From: Amblyomma americanum
Lineage: Eukaryota > Arthropoda > Arachnida > Ixodida > Ixodidae
Direction: 5' to 3'
DNA: 64,000 nt
Assembly: GCF_052857255.1 (NCBI RefSeq)
Contig: NW_027526719.1
Span: forward strand, 1 to 64,000
Part shown: in pieces, positions 49,021 to 62,200 of the stretch
Layout of the letters: each line of letters opens with the position of its first letter
Numbering within the stretch: the first letter of the stretch is position 1
Notes under the pieces: generated by a model
What the model saw: only the letters and a program-made list of their open reading frames with translations
What the model was told of the DNA's origin: nothing
The model's database searches: none
Program-made: the position numbers and the translations under genes

Positions 49021-52000
49021 CTTGTAAAACCGATCTGTTGTGATTAGCTCGTTTCAGTCTAAAACAGCTTGTTTCGTTGTATTAAGCACGAATACATGCT
49101 TTTCGCGCAGTTATAAGAGAAAAAGTTTTGACGCGTATCAGAGGAGAACTTGTAAAACCGATGTGTTCAGATTTAGCTCGTTTCGGTATAAAACAGCTTG
49201 TTTCGTTCTATTAAGCACGAATACATGCTTTTCGCGCAGTTATAAGAGAAAACGTTTTGACGCGTATCAGAGGAAAACTTGTAAAACCGATGTGTTGTGA
49301 TTTACCTCGTTTCGGTCTAAAACAACTTGTTTCGTTGGATTAAGCACGAATACATGCTTTTCGCGCAAGTATCACGTGGATACTTGTAAAACCGATGTGT
49401 TGTTATTTAGCTCGTTTCGGACTAAAACAGCTTGTTTCGTTGTTTTAAGCACGAATACATGCTTTTCGCGCAGTTATAAGAGAAAAGTTTAGACCCGTAT
49501 CAGAGGAACACTTGTAAAAACCGATGTGTTGTGATTTAGCTCGTTTCGGACTAAAAAGCTTGTTTAGTTGTATTAAGCACGAATACATGCTTTTCGCGCA
49601 GTTATAAGAGAAAAAGCTTTGACGAGTATCACGTGGATACTTGTAAAACTCATGTGTTCAGATATAGCTCGTTTCGGTCGAACACAGCTTGTTTCGTTGT
49701 ATTATGCACAAAATACATGCTTTTCGCGCATTTATAAGAGAAAACGTTTTGACGCGTATTACGTGGATACTTGTAAAACCGATGTGTTCAGATATAGCTC
49801 GTTTCGGTCTAAAACAGCTTGTTTCGTTGTATTAAGCACGAATACATGCTTTTCGCGTAGTTATAAGAGACAAAGTTTTGACGCGTAGCAGAGGAGAACT
49901 TGTAAAACCGAGGTGTTGTGATTTAGCTCGTTTCGGTCTAAAACAGCTTGTTTCGTTGTATTAAGCACGAATACATGCTTTTCGCGCAGTTATAAGAGAA
50001 AAATTTTGACGCGTATCAGAGGAGAACTTGTACAACCGATGTGTTCAGATTTAGCTCGTTTCGGTCTAAAACAGCTTGTTTCGTTCTATTAAGCACGAAT
50101 ACATGCTTTTCGCGCAGTTATAAGAGAAAAAGTTTTGACGCGTATCAGAGGAGAACTTGTACAACCGATGTGTTCAGATTTAGCTCGTTTCGGTCTAAAA
50201 CAGCTTGTTTCGTTCTATTAAGCACGAATACATGCTTTTCGCGCAGTTATAAGAGAAAAAGTTTTGACGCGTATCAGAGGAAAACTTGTAAAACCGATGT
50301 GAAGTGATTTACCTCGTTTCGGTCTAAAACAACTTGTTTCGTTGGATTAAGCAGGAATACATGCTTTTCGCGCAGTTATAAGAGAAAAAGTTTTGACGCG
50401 TATTACGTGGATACTTGTAAAACCGATGTGTTGTGATTTATCTCGTTTCGGTCTAAAACCGCTTGTTTCGATGTTTTAAGCACGAATACATGCTTTTCAA
50501 GCAGGTATAGAAGAAAAAGTTTTGACGCGTATTAGAGGGACACTTGTAAAACCGATGTGTTCAGATTTAGCTCATCTCGGTCTAAAACAGCTTGTTTCGT
50601 TCTTTTAAGCACGAATACAAGCTTTTCGCGCAGTTATATGAGAAAAAGTTTAGACGCGTATCAGGGGAACACTTGTAAAACCGATGTGTTGTGATTTAGC
50701 TCGTTTCGGACTAAAACTGCTTGTTTAGTTGAATTAAGCACGAATTCATGCTTTTCGCGCTGTTATAAGAGAAAACGTTTTGACGCGTGTCACAGGGACA
50801 CTTGTAAAACCGATGTGTTCAGATTTAGCTTGTTTCGGTCTAACACAGCTTGTTTCGTTGTATTAAGCACGAATACATGCTTTTCGCGCATTTATAAGAG
50901 AAAAAGTTTTGACGCGTATCACGTGGATACTTGTAAAACAGATGTGTTGTGATTTAGCTCGTTTCGGTCTTAAACCGCTTGTTTCGATGTTTTAAGCACG
51001 AATACATGCTTTTCGCGCAGTTATAGAAGAAAACGTTTTGACGCGTATTTGGGAGACTTGTAAAACCGATGTGTTGTGATTTAGCTCGTTTCGGTCTAAA
51101 ACAGCTTGTTTCGTTGTATTAAGCACGAATACATGCTTTTCGCGCAGTTATAAGAGAAAAAGGTTTGACGCGTATCAGAGGAACACTCGTAAAACCAATG
51201 TGTTGTGATTTAGCTCGTTTCGGTCTAAAACAGCTTGTTTCGTTGGATTAATCACGAATACATGCTTTTCGCGCAGTTATAAGAGAAAAAGTTGACGCGT
51301 ATGTGTTGACGTTGATGTGTTCAGATTTAGCTCGTTTCTGTCTAACACAGCTTGTTTCGTTGTATTAAGCACGAATACTTGCTTTTCGCGCATTTATAAG
51401 AGAAAAAGTTTTGACGCGTATTAGGGAGACTTGTAAAACCGATGTGTTGTGGTTTAGCTCGTTTCGGTCTAAAACAGCTTGTTTCGTTGTATTAAGCACG
51501 AATACATGCTTTTCGCGCAGTTATAAGAGAAAAAGTTTTGACGCGTATCAGATTAACACTTGTAAAACCGATGTGTTGTGATTTAGCTCGTTTCGGTCTA
51601 AAACAGCTTGTTTCGTTGTATTAAGCACGAATACATGCTTTTCGCGCAGTTATAAGAGAAAAAGTTTTGACGCGTATCAGAGGAACACTTGTAAAACCGA
51701 TGTGTTCAGATTTACCTCGTTTCGGTCTAAACCAGCTTGTTTCGTTGTATTAAGCACGAATACATGCTTTTCGCGCAGTTATAAGAGAAAAATTTTGACG
51801 CGTATCAGAGGAGAACTTGTACAACCGATGTGTTCAGATTTAGCTCGTTTCGGTCTAAAACAGCTTGTTTCGTTCTATTAAGCACGAATACATGCTTTTC
51901 GCGCAGTTATAAGAGAAAAAGTTTTGACGCGTATCAGAGGAAAACTTGTAAAACCGATGTGTTGTGGTTTACCTCGTTTCGGTCTAAAACAACTTGTTTA

Positions 52001-52801
52001 GTTGTATTAAGCACGAATACATGCTTTTCGCGCATTTATAAGAGAAAAAGTTTTGACGCGTATCACGTGGATACTTGTAAAACAGATGTGTTGTGATTTA
52101 GCTCGTTTCGGTCTAAAACAGCTTGTTTCGTTGGAATAAGCACGAATACATGCTTTTCGCGCAGTTATAAGAGAAAAAGTTTTGACGCGTATCACGTGGA
52201 TACTTGTAAAACCGATGTGTTGTGATTTAGCTCGTTTCGGTCTAAAACCGCTTGTTTCGATGCTTTAAACACGAAAACATGCTTTTCGCGCAGTTATAGA
52301 AGAAAACGTTTTGACGCGTATTATAGGGAGACGTAAAACCGATGTGTTGTGATTTAGCTCGTTTCGAACTAAAACAGCTTGTTTCGTTGTATTAAGCACG
52401 AATACATGCTTTTCGCGCAGTTTAAGAGAAAAAGTTTTGACGCGTATCAGAGGAACACTCGTAAAACCAATGTGTTGTGATTTAGCTCGTTTCGGTCTAA
52501 AACAGCTTGTTTCGTTGGAATAATCACGAATACATGCTTTTCGCGCATTTATAAGAGAAAAAGTTTTGACGCGTATTAGGGAGACTTGTAAAACCGATGT
52601 GTTGTGGTTTAGCTCGTTTCGGTCTAAAACAGCTTGTTTCGTTGTATTAAGCACGAATACATGCTTTTCGCGCAGTTATAACAGAAAAAGTTTTGACGCT
52701 TATCAGATTAACACTTGTAAAACCGATGTGTTGTGATTTAGCTCGTTTCGGTCTAAAACAGCTTGTTTCGTTGTATTAAGCACGAATACATTCTTTTCGC
52801 G
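49021..52801 (+). repeat. A-type island inside the B-type domain
   Basis: Contains the 24-bp-deleted monomer (near 49366), classes 3 and 4, GAGACAAAG, two TACAACC monomers, GTGAAGTG, classes 10-16 and a D monomer (51291), as in the left third of the window. After about 51.95 kb it returns to B-type monomers, including an ATGCTTTAAACACG tail (52260). Private changes include TTATCTCG near 50440, GCAGGTATAG near 50503 and GTCTTAAACC near 50968. Confidence 0.75.
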
Positions 52802-53958
52802 CAGTTATAAGAGAAAAAGTTTTGACGCGTATCAGAGGAACACTTGTAAAACCCATGTGTTCAGATTTACTTCGTTTCGGTCTAAACCAGCTTGTTTCGT
52901 TGGATTAAGCAGGAATACATGCTTTTCGCGCAGTTATAAGAGAAAAAGTTTTGACGCGTATCTGAGGAAAACTTGTAAAACCGATGTGTTGTGATTTACC
53001 TCGTTTCGGTCTAAAACAGCTTGTTTCGTTGGATTAAGCACGAATACATGCTTTTCGCGCAGTTATAAGAGAAAAAGCTTTGACGAGTATCACGTGGATA
53101 CTTGTAAAACCGATGTGTTCAGATATAGCTCGCTTCGGTCTAAAACAGCTTGTTTCGTTGTATTAAGCACGAATACATGCTTTTCGCGTAGTTATAGGAG
53201 AAAAAGTTTTGACGCGTAGCAGAGAACTTGTAAAATTGATGTGTTGTGGTTTAGCTCGTTTCGGTCTAAAACAGCTTGTTTCGTTGTATTAAGCACGAAT
53301 ACATGCTTTTCGCGCAGTTATAAGAGAAAGAGTTTTGACGCGTATCAGAGGAGAACTTGTAAAACCGATGTGTTCAGATTTAGCTCGTTTCGGTATAAAA
53401 CAGCTTGTTTCGTTCTATTAAGCACGAATACATGCTTTTCGCGCAGTTATAAGAGAAAAATTTTGACGCGTATCAGAGGAAAACTTGTAAAACCGATGTG
53501 TTGTGATTGAGCTCGTTTCGGTCTAAAACAGCTTGTTTCGTTGTATTAAGCACGAATACATGATTTTCGCGCAGTTATAAGAGAAAAAGTTTTGACGCGT
53601 ATCAGATTAACACTTGTAAAACCGATGTGTTGTGATTTAGCTCGTTGCGGTCTAAAACAGCTTGTTTCGTTGTATTAAGCAGGAATACATGCTTTTCGCG
53701 CTGTTATAAGAGAAAACGTTTTGACGCGTGTCACAGGGAGACTTGTAAAGCCGATGTGTTGTGATTTAGCTCGTTTCGGTCTAAAACAGCTTGTTTCGTT
53801 GGATTAATCACGAATACATGCTTTTCGCGCAGTTATAAGAGAAAAAGTTTTGACGCGTATCAGATTAACACTTGTAAAACCGATGTGTTGTGATTTAGCT
53901 CGTTTCGGTCTAAAACAGCTTGTTTCGTTGTATTAAGCACGAATACATTCTTTTCGCG
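52802..53958 (+). repeat. Nine-monomer HOR, copy 1 (1,157 bp)
   Basis: Order: TCAGAGGAAC with the private TTTACTTCG and AAACCAGC; TCTGAGGAAAAC; GCTTTGACGAG; GTTATAGGAG with TTGTGGTTTA; GAGAAAGAG with TTCTATTAAG; TCAGAGGAAAAC; TCAGATTAACAC with CTCGTTGCGG; GTCACAGGGAGAC with AAAGCCG; TCAGATTAACAC with AATACATTC. Private changes are CTCGCTTCGG near 53130, AAAATTGATG near 53233 and a GTGATTGAGC near 53505. Confidence 0.82.
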
Positions 53959-55119
53959 CAGTTATAAGAGAAAAAGTTTTGACGCGTATCAGAGGAACAC
54001 TTGTAAAACCGATGTGTTCAGATTTACTTCGTTTCGGTCTAAACCAGCTTGTTTCGTTGGATTAAGCAGGAATACATGCTTTTCGCGCAGTTATAAGAGA
54101 AAAAGTTTTGACGCGTATCTGAGGAAAACTTGTAAAACCGATGTGTTGTGATTTACCTCGTTTCGGTCTAAAAACAGCTTGTTTCGTTGGATTAAGCACG
54201 AATACATGCTTTTCGCGCAGTTATAAGAGAAAAAGCTTTGACGAGTATCACGTGGATACTTGTAAAACCGATGTGTTCAGATATAGCTCGTTTCGGTCTA
54301 AAGCAGCTTGTTTCGTTGTATTAAGCACGAATACATGCTTTTCGCGTAGTTATAGGAGAAAAAGTTTTGACGCGTAGCAGAGGAGAACTTGTAAAACCGA
54401 TGTGTTTGTGGTTTAGCTCGTTTCGGTCTAAAACAGCTTGTTTCGTTGTATTAAGCACGAATACATGCTTTTCGCGCAGTTATAAGAGAAAGAGTTTTGA
54501 CGCGTATCAGAGGAGAACTTGTAAAACCGATGTGTCAGATTTAGCTCGTTTCGGTCTAAAACAGCTTGTTTCGTTCTATTAAGCACGAATACATGCTTTT
54601 CGCGCAGTTATAAGAGAAAAAGTTTTGACGCGTATCAGAGGAAAACTTGTAAAACCGATGTGGTGTGATTCAGCTCGTTTCGGTCTAAAACAGCTTGTTT
54701 CGTTGTATTAAGCACGAATACATGCTTTTCGCGCAGTTATAGAGAAAAAGTTTTGACGCGTATCAGATTAACACTTGTAAAACCGATGTGTTGTGATTTA
54801 GCCCGTTGCGGTCTAAAACAGCTTGTTTCGTTGTATTAAGCAGGAATACATGCTTTTCGCGCTGTTATAAGAGAAAACGTTTTGACGCGTGTCACAGGGA
54901 GACTTGTAAAGCCGATGTGTTGTGATTTAGCTCGTTTCGGTCTAAAACAGCTTGTTTCGTTGGATTAATCACGAATACATGCTTTTCGCGCAGTTATAAG
55001 AGAAAAAGTTTTGACGCGTATCAGATTAACACTTGTAAAACCGATGTGTTGTGATTTAGCTCGTTTCGGTCTAAAACAGCTTGTTTCGTTGTATTAAGCA
55101 CGAATACATTCTTTTCGCG
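53959..55119 (+). repeat. Nine-monomer HOR, copy 2 (1,161 bp = 9 x 129)
   Basis: Same nine classes in the same order. TTTACTTCG lies at 54023 against 52866 in copy 1. The change CTAAAGCAGC near 54299 is shared with copy 3 but not copy 1, so copies 2 and 3 are the closer pair. Confidence 0.85.
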
Positions 55120-56278
55120 CAGTTATAAGAGAAAAAGTTTTGACGCGTATCAGAGGAACACTTGTAAAACCGATGTGTTCAGATTTACTTCGCTTCGGTC
55201 TAAACCAGCTTGTTTCGTTGGATTAAGCAGGAATACATGCTTTTCGCGCAGTTATAAGAGAAAAAGTTTTGACGCGTATCTGAGGAAAACTTGTAAAACC
55301 GATGTGTTGTGATTTACCTCGTTTCGGTCTAAAACAGCTTGTTTCGTTGGATTAAGCACGAATACATGCTTTTCGCGCAGTTATAAGAGAAAAAGCTTTG
55401 ACGAGTATCACGTGGATACTTGTAAAACCGATGTGTTCAGATATAGCTCGTTTCGGTCTAAAGCAGCTTGTTTCGTTGTATTAAGCACGAATACATGCTT
55501 TTCGCGTAGTTATAGGAGAAAAAGTTTTGACGCGTAGCAGAGGAGAACTTGTAAAACCGATGTGTTGTGGTTTAGCTCGTTTCGGTCTAAAACAGCTTGT
55601 TTCGTTGTATTAAGCACGAATACATGCTTTTCGCGCAGTTATAAGAGAAAGAGTTTTGACGCGTATCAGAGGAGAACTTGTAAAACCGATGTGTTCAGAT
55701 TTAGCTCGTTTCGGTCTAAAACAGCTTGTTTCGTTCTATTAAGCACGAATACATGCTTTTCGCGCAGTTATAAGAGAAAAAGTTTTGACGCGTATCAGAG
55801 GAAAACTTGTAAAACCGATGTGTTGTGATTCAGCTCGTTTCGGTCTAAAACAGCTTGTTTCGTTGTATTAAGCACGAATACATGCTTTTCGCGCAGTTAT
55901 AAGAGAAAAAGTTTTGACGCGTATCAGATTAACACTTGTAAAACGATGTGTTGTGATTTAGCTCGTTGCGGTCTAAAACAGCTTGTTTCGTTGTAATAAG
56001 CAGGAATACATGCTTTTCGCGCGCTGTTATAAGAGAAAACGTTTTGACGCGTGTCACAGGGAGACTTGTAAAGCCGATGTGTTGTGATTTAGCTCGTTGC
56101 GGTCTAAAACAGCTTGTTTCGTTGTATTAAGCAGGAATACATGCTTTTCGCGCTGTTATAAGAGAAAACGTTTTGACGCGTGTCACAGGAGACTTGTAAG
56201 CCGATGTGTTGTGATTTAGCTCGTTTCGGTCTAAACAGCTTGTTTCGTTGGATTAATCACGAATACATGCTTTTCGCG
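55120..56278 (+). repeat. Nine-monomer HOR, copy 3, altered at the right end
   Basis: Follows copy 2 through class g. Near 56.02-56.15 kb an extra monomer starts as class h (GTCACAGGGAGAC, AAAGCCG) and finishes as class g (CTCGTTGCGG, AGCAGGAATAC). Class h follows, and the expected ninth class is replaced by a GACGTGTATTAGAGG monomer. The h/g hybrid marks an unequal exchange within the unit. Confidence 0.8.
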
Positions 56279-59200
56279 CAGATATAAGAGAAAAAGTTTT
56301 GACGTGTATTAGAGGAAAACTTGTAAAACCGATGTGTTGTGATTTAGCTCGTTTCGGTCTAAAACAGCTTGTTTCGTTGTATTAAACACGAATACATGCT
56401 TTTCGCGCAGTTATAAGAGAAAAAGTTTTGACGCGTATCAGAGGAACACGTAAAACCGATGTGTTCAGATTTACCTCGTTTCGGTCTAAAACAGCTTGTT
56501 TCGTTGGATTAAGCAGAAATACATGCTTTTCGCGCAGTTATAAGAGAAAAAGTTTTGACGCGTATCATAGGAAAACTTGTAAAATCGATGTGTTGTGATT
56601 TACCTCGTTTCGGTCTAAAACAGCTTGTTTCGTTGGATTAAGCACGAATACATGCTTTTCGCGCAGTTATAAGAGAAAAAGTTTTGACGCGTATCACGTG
56701 GATACTTGTAAAACCGATGTGTTCAGATATAGCTCGTTTTGGTATAAAACAGCTTGTTTCGTTGTTTTAAGCACGAATACATGCTTTTCGCGCAGTTAAA
56801 GAAGAAAAAGTTTTGACGCGTATTAGAGGGACACTTGTAAAACCGATGTGTTCAGATTTAGCTCATCTCGGTCTAAAACAGCTTGTTTCGTTGTTTTAAG
56901 CACGAATACATGCTTTTCGCGCAGTTATAAGAGAAAACGTTTTGACGCGTATCAGAGAAACACTTGTAAAACCGATGTGTTGTGATTTAGCTCGTTTCGG
57001 ACTAAAACAGCTTGTTTCGTTGTTTTAAGCACGAATACATGCTTTTCGCGCAGTTATAAGAGAAAAAGTTTAGACGCGTATCAGAGGAACACTTGTAAAA
57101 ACCGATGTGTTGTGATTTAGCTCGTTTCGGACTAAAAAAGCTTGTTTAGTTGTATTAAGCACGAATACATGCTTTTCGCGCAGTTATAAGAGAAAAAGCT
57201 TTGACGAGTATCACGTGGATACTTGTAAAACCGAAGTGTTCAGATATAGCTCGTTTCGGTCTAAAACAGCTTGTTTCGTTGTGTTAAGCACGAATACATG
57301 CTTTTCGCGTAGTTATAAGAGAAAAAGTTTTGACGCGTAGCAAAAGAGAACTTGTAAAACCGATGTTGTGATTTAGCTCGTTTCGGTCTAAAACAGCTTG
57401 TTTCGTTGTATTAGGCACGAATACATGCTTTTCGCGCAGTTATAAGAGAAAAAGTTTTGACGCGTATCAGAGGAGAACTTGTAAAACCGATGTGTTCAGA
57501 TTTAGCTCGTTTCGGTCTAAAACAGCTTGTTTCGTTCTATTAGGCACGAATACATGCTTTTCGCGCAGTTATAAAAGAAAAAGTTTTGACGCGTATCAGA
57601 GGAAAACTTGTAAAACCAATGTGTTGTGATTTACCTCGTTTCGGTCTAAAACAACTTGTTTCGTTGGATTAAGCACGAATACATGCTTTTCGCGCAGTTA
57701 TAAGAGAAAAAGTTTTGACGCGTATCACGTGGATACTTGTAAAACCGATGTGTTGTTATTTAGCTCGTTTCGGACTAAAACAGCTAGTTTCGTTGTTTTA
57801 AGCAAGAATACATGCTTTTCGCGCAGTTATAAGAGAAAAAGTTTAGACCCGTATCAGAGGAACACTTGTAAAAACCGATGTGTTGTGATTTAGCTCGTTT
57901 CGGACTAAAAAAGCTTGTTTAGTTGTATTAAGCACGAATACATGCTTTTCGCGCAGTTATAAGAGAAAAAGCTTTGACGAGTATCACGTGGATACTTGTA
58001 AAACCGATGTGTTCAGATATAGCTCGTTTCGGTCGAACACAGCTTGTTTCGTTGTATTATGCACAAATACATGCTTTTCGCGCATTTATAAGACAAAACG
58101 TTTTGACGCGTATCACGTGGATACTTGTAAGTCCGATGTGTTCAGATATAGCTCGTTTCGGTCTAAAACAGCTTGTTTCGTTGTATTAAGCACGAATACA
58201 TGCTTTTCGCGCAGTTATAGAAGAAAAAGTTTTGACGCGTATTAGAGGGACACTTGTAAAACCGATGTTTTCAGATTTAGCTCATCTTGGTCTAAAACAG
58301 CTTGTTTCGTTGTTTTAAGCACGAATACATGCTTTTCGCGCAGTTATAAGAGAAAAAGTTTAGACGCGTATCAGGGGAACACTTGTAAAACCGATGTGTT
58401 GTGATTTAGCTCGTTTCGGACTAAAACAGCTTGTTCAGTTGTATTAAGCACGAATACATGCTTTTCGCGCTGTTATAAGAGAAAACGTTTTGACGCGTGT
58501 CACAGGGACACTTGTAAAACCGATGTGTTGTGATTTAGCTCGTTTCGGTCTAAAACAGCTTGTTTCCTTGTATTAAGCACAAATACATGCTTTTCGCGCA
58601 GTTTAAGAGAAAAAGTTTTGACGCGTATCAGAGGAACACTCGTAAAACCAATGTGTTGTGGTTTAGCTCGTTTCGGTCTAAAACAGCTTGTTTCGTTGTA
58701 TTAAGCACGAATACATGCTTTTCGCGCAGTTATAAGAGAAAAAGTTTTGACGCGTATCAGATTAACACTTGTAAAACCGATGAGTTGTGATTTAGCTCGT
58801 TTCGGTCTAAAACAGCTTGTTTCGTTGTATTAAGCACGAATACAAGCTTTTCTCGCAGTTATAAGAGAAAAAGTTTTGACGTGTATCAGAGGAAGACTTG
58901 TAAAACCGATGTGTTGTGATTTAGCTCGTTTCGGTCTAAAACAGCTTGTTTCGTTGTATTAAGCACGAATACATGCTTTTCGCGCAGTTATAAAAAAAAA
59001 AAAGTTTTGACGCGTATCAGAGGAACACGTAAAACCGATGTGTTGTGATTTACCTCGTTTCGGTCTAAAACAGCTTGTTTCGTTGGATTAAGCACGAATA
59101 CATGCTTTTCGCGCAGTTATAAGAGAAAACGTTTTGACGCGTATCACGTGGATACTTGTAAAACCGATGTGTTCAGATTTAGCTCATCTCGGTCTAAAAC

Positions 59201-62200
59201 AGCTTGTTTCGTTGTTTTAAGCACGAATACATGCTTTTCGCGCAGTAATAAGAGAAAAAGTTTTGACGCGTATCAGAGGAACACTTGTAAAACCGATGTG
59301 TTGTGATTTAGCTCGTTTCGGACTAAAACAGCTCGTTTCGTTGTTTTAAGCACGAATACATGCTTTTCGCGCAGTTATAAGAGAAAAAGTTTAGACGCGT
59401 ATCACGTGGATACTTGTAAAACCGATGTGTTCAGATATAGCTCGTTTCGGTAGAACACAGCTTGTTTCATTGTATTATGCACAAATACATGCTTTTCGCG
59501 CATTTATAAGAGAAAACGTTTTGACGCGTATCACGTGGATACTTGTAAAACCGATGTGTTCAGATATAGCTCGTTTTGGTCTAAAACAGCTTGTTTCGTT
59601 GTATTAAGCACGAATACATGCTTTTCGCGTAGTTATAAGAGAAAAAGTTTTGACGCGTAGCAGAGGAGAACTTGTAAAACCGATGTGTTGTGATTTAGCT
59701 CGTTTCGGTCTAAAACAGCTTGTTTCGTTGTATTAAGCACGAATACATGCTTTTCGCGCAGTTATAAGAGAAAAAGTTTTGACGCGTATCAGAGGAGAAC
59801 TTGTAAAACCGATGTGTTCAGATTTAGCTCGTTTCGGTCTAAAACAGCTTGTTTCGTTTTATTAAGCACGAATACATGCTTTTCGCGCAGTTATAAGAGA
59901 AAAAGTTTTGACGCGTATGAGAGGAAAACTTGTAAAACCGATGTGTTGTGATTTACCTCGTTTCGGTCTAAAACAACTTGTTTCGTTCGAATAAGCACGA
60001 ATACATGCTTTTCGCGCAGTTATAAGTGAAAAAGTTTTGACGCGTATCACGTGGATACTTGTAAAACCGATGTGTTGTGATTTAGCTCGTTTCGGTCTAA
60101 AACCGCTTGTTTCGATGTTTTAAGCACGAATACATGCTTTTCGCGCAGTTATAAGAGAAAAAGTTTTGACGCGTATCAGAGGAACACTTGTAAAACCGAT
60201 GTGCTCAGATTTACCTCTTTTCGGTCTAAAACAGCTTGTTTCGTTGTTTAAGCAGGAATACATGCTTTTCGCGCAGCTATAAGAGAAAAAGTTTTGACGC
60301 GTATCTGAGGAAAACTTGTAAAACCGATGTGTTGTGATTTAGCTCGTTTCGGTCTAAAACAGCTTGTTTCGTTGTATTAAGCACGAATACATGCTTTTCG
60401 CGCAGTTATAAGAGAAAAAGTTTTGACGCGTATCACGTGGATACTTGTAAAACCGATGTGTTCAGATATAGCTCGTTTTGGTATAAAACAGCTTGTTTCG
60501 TTGTTTTAAGCACGAATACATGCTTTTCGCGCAGTTATAGAAGAAAAAGTTTTGAGGCGTATTAAAGGGACACTTGTAAAACCGATGTGTTCAGATTTAG
60601 CTCATCTCGGTCTAAAACAGCTTGTTTCGTTGTTTTAAGCACGAATACATGCTTTTCGCGCAGTTATAAGAGAAAAAGTTTTGACGCGTATCAGAGGAAC
60701 ACTTGTAAAACCGATGTGTTGTGATTTAGCTCGTTTCGGACTAAAACAGCTTGTTTCGTTGTTTTGAGCACAAATACATGCTTTTCGCGCAGTTATAAGA
60801 GAAAAAGTATAGACGCGTATCAGAGGAACACTTGTAAAAACCGATGTGTTGTGATTTAGCTCGTTTCGGACTAAAAAAGCTTGTTTAGTTGTATTAAGCA
60901 CGAATACATGCTTTTCGCGCAGTTATAAGAGAAAAAGCTTTGACGAGTATCACGTGGATACTTGTAAAACCGATGTGTTCAGATATAGCTCGTTTCGGTC
61001 TAACACAGCTTGTTTCGTTGTATTATGCACGAATACATGCTTTTCGCGCATTTATAAGAGAAAACGTTTTGACGTATCACCTGGATACTTGTAAAACCGA
61101 TGTGTTCAGATATAGCTCGTTTCGGTCTAAAACAGCTTGTTTCGTTGTATTAAGCACGAATACATGCTTTTCGCGTAGTTATAAGAGAAAAAGTTTTGAC
61201 GCGTAGCAGAGGAGAACTTGTAAAACCGATGTGTTGTGATTTAGCTCGTTTCGGTCTAAAACAGCTTGTTTCGTTGTATTAAGCACGAATACATGCTTTT
61301 CGCGCAGTTATAAGAGAAAAAGTTTTGACGCGTATCAGAGGAGAACTTGTAAAACCGATGTGTTCAGATTTAGCTCGTTTCGGTCTAAAACAGCTTGTTT
61401 CGTTCTATTAAGCACGAATACATGCTTTTCGCGCAGTTATAAGAGAAAAAGTTTTGACGCGTATCACGTGGATACTTGTAAAACCGATGTGTTCAGATTT
61501 AGCTCGTTTCTGTCTAACACAGCTTGTTTCGTTGTATTAAGCACGAATACATGCTTTTCGCGCATTTATAAGAGAAAAAGTTTTGACGCGTATCACGTGG
61601 ATACTTGTAAAACCGATGTGTTCAGATATAGCTCGTTTTTGTATAAAACAGCTTGTTTCGTTGTTTTAAGCACGAATACATGCTTTTCGCGCAGTTATAA
61701 GAGAAAAAGTTTAGACGCGTATCAGAGGAACACTTGTAAAAACCGATGTGTTGTGATTTAGCTCGTTTCGGACTAAAAAAGCTTGTTTAGTTGTATTAAG
61801 CACGAATACATGCTTTTCGCGCAGTTATAAGAGAAAAAGCTTTGACGAGTATCACGTGGATACTTGTAAAACCAATGTGTTCAGATATAGCTCGTTTCGG
61901 TCGAACACAGCTTGTTTCATTGTATTATGCACAAATACATGCTTTTCGCGTAGTTATAAGAGAAAATGATTTGACGCGTAGCAGAGGAGAACTTGTAAAA
62001 CCGATGTGTTGTGATTTAGCTCGTTTCGGTCTAAAACAGCTTGTTTCGTTGTATTAAGCACGAATACATGCTTTTCGCGCAGTTATAAGAGAAAAAGTTT
62101 TGACGCGTATCAGAGAACTTGTAAAACCGATGTGTTCAGATTTAGCTCGTTTCGGTCTAAAACAGCTTGTTTCGTTCTATTAAGCACGAATACATGCTTT

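Noticed and set aside
52265..52654. Minus-strand open frame of 129 codons
   Set aside because: A shadow of the same monomer on the opposite strand, disrupted by one- and two-base changes in neighbouring copies and without a recognisable protein family.
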